A stretch of DNA of 48,197 nucleotides from Verrucomicrobiaceae bacterium. Lineage in GTDB: Bacteria > Verrucomicrobiota > Verrucomicrobiia > Chthoniobacterales > Terrimicrobiaceae. Positions within the stretch are counted from its first letter, which is position 1, and every line of letters starts with the position of its first letter. Under the pieces are notes generated by a model. The model saw nothing but the letters and a program-made list of their open reading frames with translations, was not told the origin of the DNA and ran no database searches. The position numbers and the translations under genes are program-made. The DNA is taken from contig QYQL01000033.1 in NCBI GenBank assembly GCA_007280915.1, positions 1 through 48,197 on the forward strand, given 5' to 3'. Shown piece after piece: positions 45,712 to 48,197 of this stretch.

Positions 45712-46698
45712 CTACGCGGCGTGGAAGAGCGGGTGAAGGCTTGCGGCGAGTTCCCGTAGTTCCCGCGACTGCGATTCAGTGAGCGGCGAGACTCCCGGTG
45801 CAAGATCCAGAGCGAGCCGGAACAAAGCCTCGTCGCCGGGGGGCAGCGCAGCGGTGACCGGCTGGCCCAGCGTGAACCGGAGCGCCAAATCCGCCTCTTT
45901 TCGGTCGGTCAGCGGCTGATACCAGCACTTGGGATATACCTTCCGTTCCGGATCATTCTCCGGCCATTTCTGGCGCGCAAGGGCTTTGAGCGCCAGGCAC
46001 GCCATGCCCTTCGACTGCGCCCGCTCCATGATCTGGGGCCCGAAATTTCCCGCGAAGTAATTGGCGAAATTCACAGGAAAAAGGATCGAGTCGAAATCGA
46101 ACCGATCCATCGCAGCGAAAGCGGCTTCGACCGAGTGGGCGGAGAACCCGATGTGGCGGATCTGTCCGGATTTTTTCGCCTCGGTGAGGACCTCCATCGC
46201 GCCTCCCTTTGCGAAGACCGCGTCGATGTCCTTGGCGACATCCGTCACCGCGTGCAGTTGGTAGAGGTCGAAGTAATCGGTGCGGAGCTTTTCGAGCGAA
46301 CGCTTCATCTCCCCCGCCGCCTCCGCACCGGTGCGCTTTTGGGTTTTGCATGCGAGAAAGACGTCCTTCCGGTGCGGGTCGAGGGCTGGCCCGAGCCTGT
46401 CCTCGGCATCACCGTAGGATGGCGCAACATCGAAGTAATTGACGCCCCGCTCGACAAATTCTGAAACGATGCGATTCGCATGGTCCTGATCGGCATCTTT
46501 CACAACGATCCCGCCCATACCGATGATGGAAAGTTGGACGCCCGTTTTGCCGAACTCCCGGCGAGGAAGAGTCGCGGCATTAGACGTCAACCCGACTGAT
46601 TCACAGAGGGAGGGTTCGATCGCAAGGGCAGCCGTCGAGAGAGCCGCGGTCCTGAGAAAGCCGCGCCGGTTGCATCCGCCGGAGGCAGGGGAATCCAT
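45712..46698 (-). CDS. Tat-exported aldo/keto reductase
   Basis: A 328-residue protein. It starts with a twin-arginine signal (NRRGFLRTAALSTAALAIEP), giving export in folded form with its nicotinamide cofactor. The aldo/keto reductase barrel follows: GKTGVQLSIIGMGG, FDVAPSYGDAEDRLG (catalytic Asp and Tyr), FLACKTQKR (catalytic Lys) and DLYQLHAVTD (His). The substrate is unknown. Such Tat-linked oxidoreductases are common in Planctomycetes and Verrucomicrobia. I chose the ATG at 46698 because the twin arginines then lie about 12 residues in; the frame continues further upstream without a signal. It converges on hppA with a 62-base gap. Confidence 0.9.
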   Translation of the reverse strand: MDSPASGGCNRRGFLRTAALSTAALAIEPSLCESVGLTSNAATLPRREFGKTGVQLSIIGMGGIVVKDADQDHANRIVSEFVERGVNYFDVAPSYGDAEDRLGPALDPHRKDVFLACKTQKRTGAEAAGEMKRSLEKLRTDYFDLYQLHAVTDVAKDIDAVFAKGGAMEVLTEAKKSGQIRHIGFSAHSVEAAFAAMDRFDFDSILFPVNFANYFAGNFGPQIMERAQSKGMACLALKALARQKWPENDPERKVYPKCWYQPLTDRKEADLALRFTLGQPVTAALPPGDEALFRLALDLAPGVSPLTESQSRELRELAASLHPLFHAA

Positions 46699-46792
46699 GC
46701 GGGGAATCAAACAAACAACCCGGACAAAGTCAAACGGTCTACAGAATGGAATGAGATGGGGAGCCGTCCTCTCTCCACATTCCAATCACCGA

Positions 46793-46826
46793 AAATCGGA
46801 CCGGAGGGATTCGAACCATCCTGCAA
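46793..46826 (-). other. tRNA 3'-end-like fragment, possible attachment site
   Basis: On the minus strand, GGATGGTTCGAATCCCTCC is a T-arm-like sequence (invariant TTCGAAT loop, stem with one mismatch) followed by CGGTCCG and A as an acceptor 3' strand. No D-arm, anticodon arm or 5' acceptor is present on the other side, so it is not a tRNA gene. Such fragments are left at integration sites of tRNA-targeting elements. Confidence 0.35.
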
Positions 46827-47032
46827 AAAGACAGAACAATCACAAGGTCGCTCAGTTAAGGAATCACTGGAACCTGCGTGTGCACAAATAGGCGCACAGA
46901 TTTCAGACTAACTTGTTCGGGACTTGTCCCTTGTAGTCGCTTCCTCGCCGAGGCTCTCCCATCCGCTTAAGGCGGCGATTCCCGCCATTATTCTTTTGTC
47001 CACCGCTGCAATGGAGGGCGAATCATGACCGA

Positions 47033-47051
47033 TGCGTTTTGCATCGGGGTC
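47033..47051. other. Hairpin upstream of the mini-ORF
   Basis: CCGATGC (47033-47039), loop GTTTT, GCATCGG (47045-47051) form a perfect 7-bp stem; flanking GA and GGTC bases can extend it with a bulge. No T tract follows. It ends about 13 bases before the Shine-Dalgarno of the nine-codon ORF, an arrangement that could serve translation control. Confidence 0.4.
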
Positions 47052-47079
47052 ACATGCTCTGGAAAGGAGGTGATAAATC

Positions 47080-47109
47080 ATGGAGAAACTCACTGAACTC
47101 CTCAAATAG
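47080..47109 (+). CDS. Nine-codon mini-ORF behind a perfect Shine-Dalgarno
   Basis: AAAGGAGGTGAT (47063-47074) is fully complementary to the 3' end of 16S rRNA and lies five bases before ATG. The ORF reads MEKLTELLK then TAG. If the TAG were read through, the frame would continue WRDSLGDTVPAKHQSIMFFE, then Lys and TGA, and that continuation is protein-like. It could be a leader peptide, the intact start of a decayed small gene, or a recoded peptide. The ribosome site is by far the strongest in the window. Confidence 0.45.
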   Translation: MEKLTELLK

Positions 47110-47261
47110 TGGCGTGATTCCTTGGGCGACACAGTGCCGGCAAAGCACCAGTCGATCATGTTCTTTGAAAAGTGAAGTTGCAGCCGCTGACGCTCCTTAT
47201 TGAGAAGGCCGAAATCTTCCCTTGAAGTCACCGGACATCCATTTACTCTCGCAGCAATCAC

Positions 47262-47765
47262 ATGAAAATGCTCTTCCTCACAGCACTTCTCACACTTGCA
47301 CTGAGCCCCGCTCTTGCCTTCGGCGGGACCATCAAAATCCCCAAGGACGAGCCGGCGGCCACCTTGAACATTCCCGATTCCTGGGAGCCGGAGGATGCCG
47401 ACGATGGAGTTCTTGCGGAGTCGCCTGACAACGTGGCCACGATCTTTTTCAAAGCCGTTGCCACGGAGAAGGAGATGGGATCCCTGATCGATGACAGCAT
47501 CGATTGGCTGACCAAAGAGCACGACGTCAAAATCGACGAAGCTTCGAAATCCGAAAAGGACTTTGAAGATTCCGGGCGGAAATGGAGTCGCATCTCATGG
47601 GATGGCGTGAGCAAGGAATGGGGCCCGGCCGTTGTGGGCTTCCTGTTCACCGATTTGGGCAACGGCAAAGTGCTGACCGTCACTTATTGGATTTCCAAAA
47701 AGGATAGCGAAAAAAACCTCGATATCCTTGCTAAGATCTTCTCGAGCGTGAAGGCGGTCGATTAA
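47262..47765 (+). CDS. Secreted protein, unknown function
   Basis: A 167-residue protein with a clear signal peptide (MLFLTALLTLALSPALAFGG). The mature part starts TIKIPKDEPAATLNIPDSWE and contains VATIFFKAVATEKEMGSLID and ISWDGVSKEWGPAVVGFLFT, ending IFSSVKAVD. The layout (a beta-rich domain with a small 'PD-W' start and a C-terminal helix) resembles small periplasmic domains found in many bacteria, but I cannot name it. It stands alone, between a gap and a pseudogene. Confidence 0.75.
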   Translation: MKMLFLTALLTLALSPALAFGGTIKIPKDEPAATLNIPDSWEPEDADDGVLAESPDNVATIFFKAVATEKEMGSLIDDSIDWLTKEHDVKIDEASKSEKDFEDSGRKWSRISWDGVSKEWGPAVVGFLFTDLGNGKVLTVTYWISKKDSEKNLDILAKIFSSVKAVD

Positions 47766-47806
47766 ACCCGGATTATGCAGTAGAGTAATTGAAGATCGGG
47801 GCTGGC
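47766..47806. other. Short gap before BRCT remnant
   Basis: No gene or signal recognised. Confidence 0.4.
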
Positions 47807-47970
47807 GTCGATCTGGCTGAACTCGAAGCCGCTGGTCACATCCTCATCGACGAAGTCCGCCAAGGACTCGACTTCCTCGTCGTCTCGGACCAGAAAGCTC
47901 AAAGACCAAAAAAGCAAAAAAGCGCGGCATCCCCCTCATCACCGAGGAGGAGATGAATGCCCTCCTCTGA
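47807..47970 (+). pseudogene. Frameshifted BRCT-domain fragment
   Basis: Frame 1 reads VDLAELEAAGHILIDEVRQG then LDFLVVSDQKA; after a one-base shift near 47897-47902 the other frame continues SKTKKAKKRGIPLITEEEMN and ends ALL-stop at 47968-47970. Joined, this matches a BRCT domain (D/E-V, DFLVV, KxxKAKxxGIPLI, E-E-E-x-x-ALL) as found at the C-terminus of NAD-dependent DNA ligase and several Verrucomicrobia proteins. The upstream part of any gene is missing. It is a decayed C-terminus. Confidence 0.65.
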
Positions 47971-48064
47971 TCACCGTCAGCACTGACCAAACTGCTGGGA
48001 ATTCCTTGTCACGCTGTATTTCAAGGACTTACAAAAAGATTAATAGTTATTTTCACGTAAGTCT

Positions 48065-48197
48065 TTGACCGACGTTTTGCTCTTGGAAGTCGGTCATTCA
48101 CCCCTCTCGGGAGATCGAGTCCTACGCGTCTATTCCGTTCCATCCCAATATTCAGAGGCTGCGTGGGATTACTTGCTTGCGGAGTTGCCTCAAGTCC
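48065..48197 (+). CDS. Possible CDS cut by the window edge
   Basis: From a TTG at 48065 a frame stays open for 44 codons to the edge, reading LTDVLLLEVGHSPLSGDRVL then RVYSVPSQYSEAAWDYLLAE. Composition is coding-like, with no stop. The start is uncertain and no family is recognised. Confidence 0.35.
   Translation, partial: MTDVLLLEVGHSPLSGDRVLRVYSVPSQYSEAAWDYLLAELPQV

Larger units (their letters stand above)
46699..47261. other. 563-base gap with no convincing full gene
   Basis: Holds a tRNA-like 3' fragment (near 46793-46826), a hairpin (CCGATGC-GTTTT-GCATCGG, 47033-47051) and a nine-codon ORF with a perfect Shine-Dalgarno (47064-47109). A minus-strand 56-codon frame (about 46908-47080) overlaps the mini-ORF but has no recognisable motif. 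Together with the BRCT fragment downstream it looks like decayed or mobile-derived DNA. Confidence 0.6.

Noticed and set aside
46793..46890. Complete tRNA gene
   Set aside because: Only a T-arm and acceptor 3' strand are present; no anticodon or D-arm can be folded.
46908..47522. Minus-strand 204-codon frame
   Set aside because: Its first half is antisense to the secreted-protein gene and the rest has no recognisable motif.
1..48197. CRISPR array, prophage, toxin-antitoxin or defence island
   Set aside because: No direct-repeat array, phage structural genes, or paired small toxin/antitoxin genes were seen.

Overview
The window is a high-GC bacterial chromosome segment, most likely from the PVC superphylum and probably Verrucomicrobiota. 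This is inferred from gene content: a double-length UvrA of the kind known in Chlamydiae, a Ser/Thr kinase with PAS, cyclase-homology and leucine-rich-repeat parts, animal-like UGDH/UXS enzymes, a divergent membrane pyrophosphatase, and few strong Shine-Dalgarno sites. There is no rRNA, intact tRNA, CRISPR array or prophage.

Layout. 1-4.8 kb: a plus-strand cluster of MarR regulator, TolC-like outer-membrane protein with a long Pro-rich linker, PgeF-type oxidase and sugar-porter MFS protein, followed by a small membrane protein. 4.8-8.5 kb: TypA/BipA facing an MFS efflux protein, then a REP-like palindrome and a short unknown gene. 8.5-12.9 kb (minus): ABC-F ATPase Uup, SH3 lipoprotein, radical SAM protein, exported MsrA and a small unknown. 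13-18 kb: cytidine deaminase, Nudix hydrolase, an AT-rich gap ending in a strong terminator, and the 1266-residue kinase. 18-26 kb: phosphoesterase, HU/IHF protein, tandem UvrA and AspRS. 26-31 kb: cNMP-fold protein, an overlapping acylphosphatase-ABC ATPase-BioD chain, adenosine deaminase and a short Hsp70. 31-34.4 kb: an APC-type transporter fused to a hybrid histidine kinase. 34.4-37.6 kb: IS5-type transposase remnant joined to the end of maf, a small membrane protein, RuvX, TruA and an SPFH protein. 37.6-43 kb: ValRS carrying an in-frame palindromic insertion, then uxs-ugd, which make UDP-glucuronate and UDP-xylose. 43-46.7 kb: membrane pyrophosphatase and a Tat-exported aldo/keto reductase. 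46.7-48.2 kb: a gene-poor, decayed-looking end with a tRNA-like 3' fragment, a nine-codon ORF behind a perfect Shine-Dalgarno, one secreted unknown, a frameshifted BRCT fragment and a CDS cut by the edge.

Most of the segment is housekeeping: translation (AspRS, ValRS, TypA, Uup, TruA), repair (UvrA, RuvX), nucleotide salvage (Cdd, Add, Nudix) and oxidative repair (MsrA). The most unusual proteins are two membrane signalling fusions: the transporter-kinase at 31.3 kb and the pseudo-cyclase-kinase-LRR protein at 14.1 kb. The most unusual DNA is the GAATTC-type palindromic insert inside valS. No multi-gene defence or biosynthetic system unknown to me is evident.
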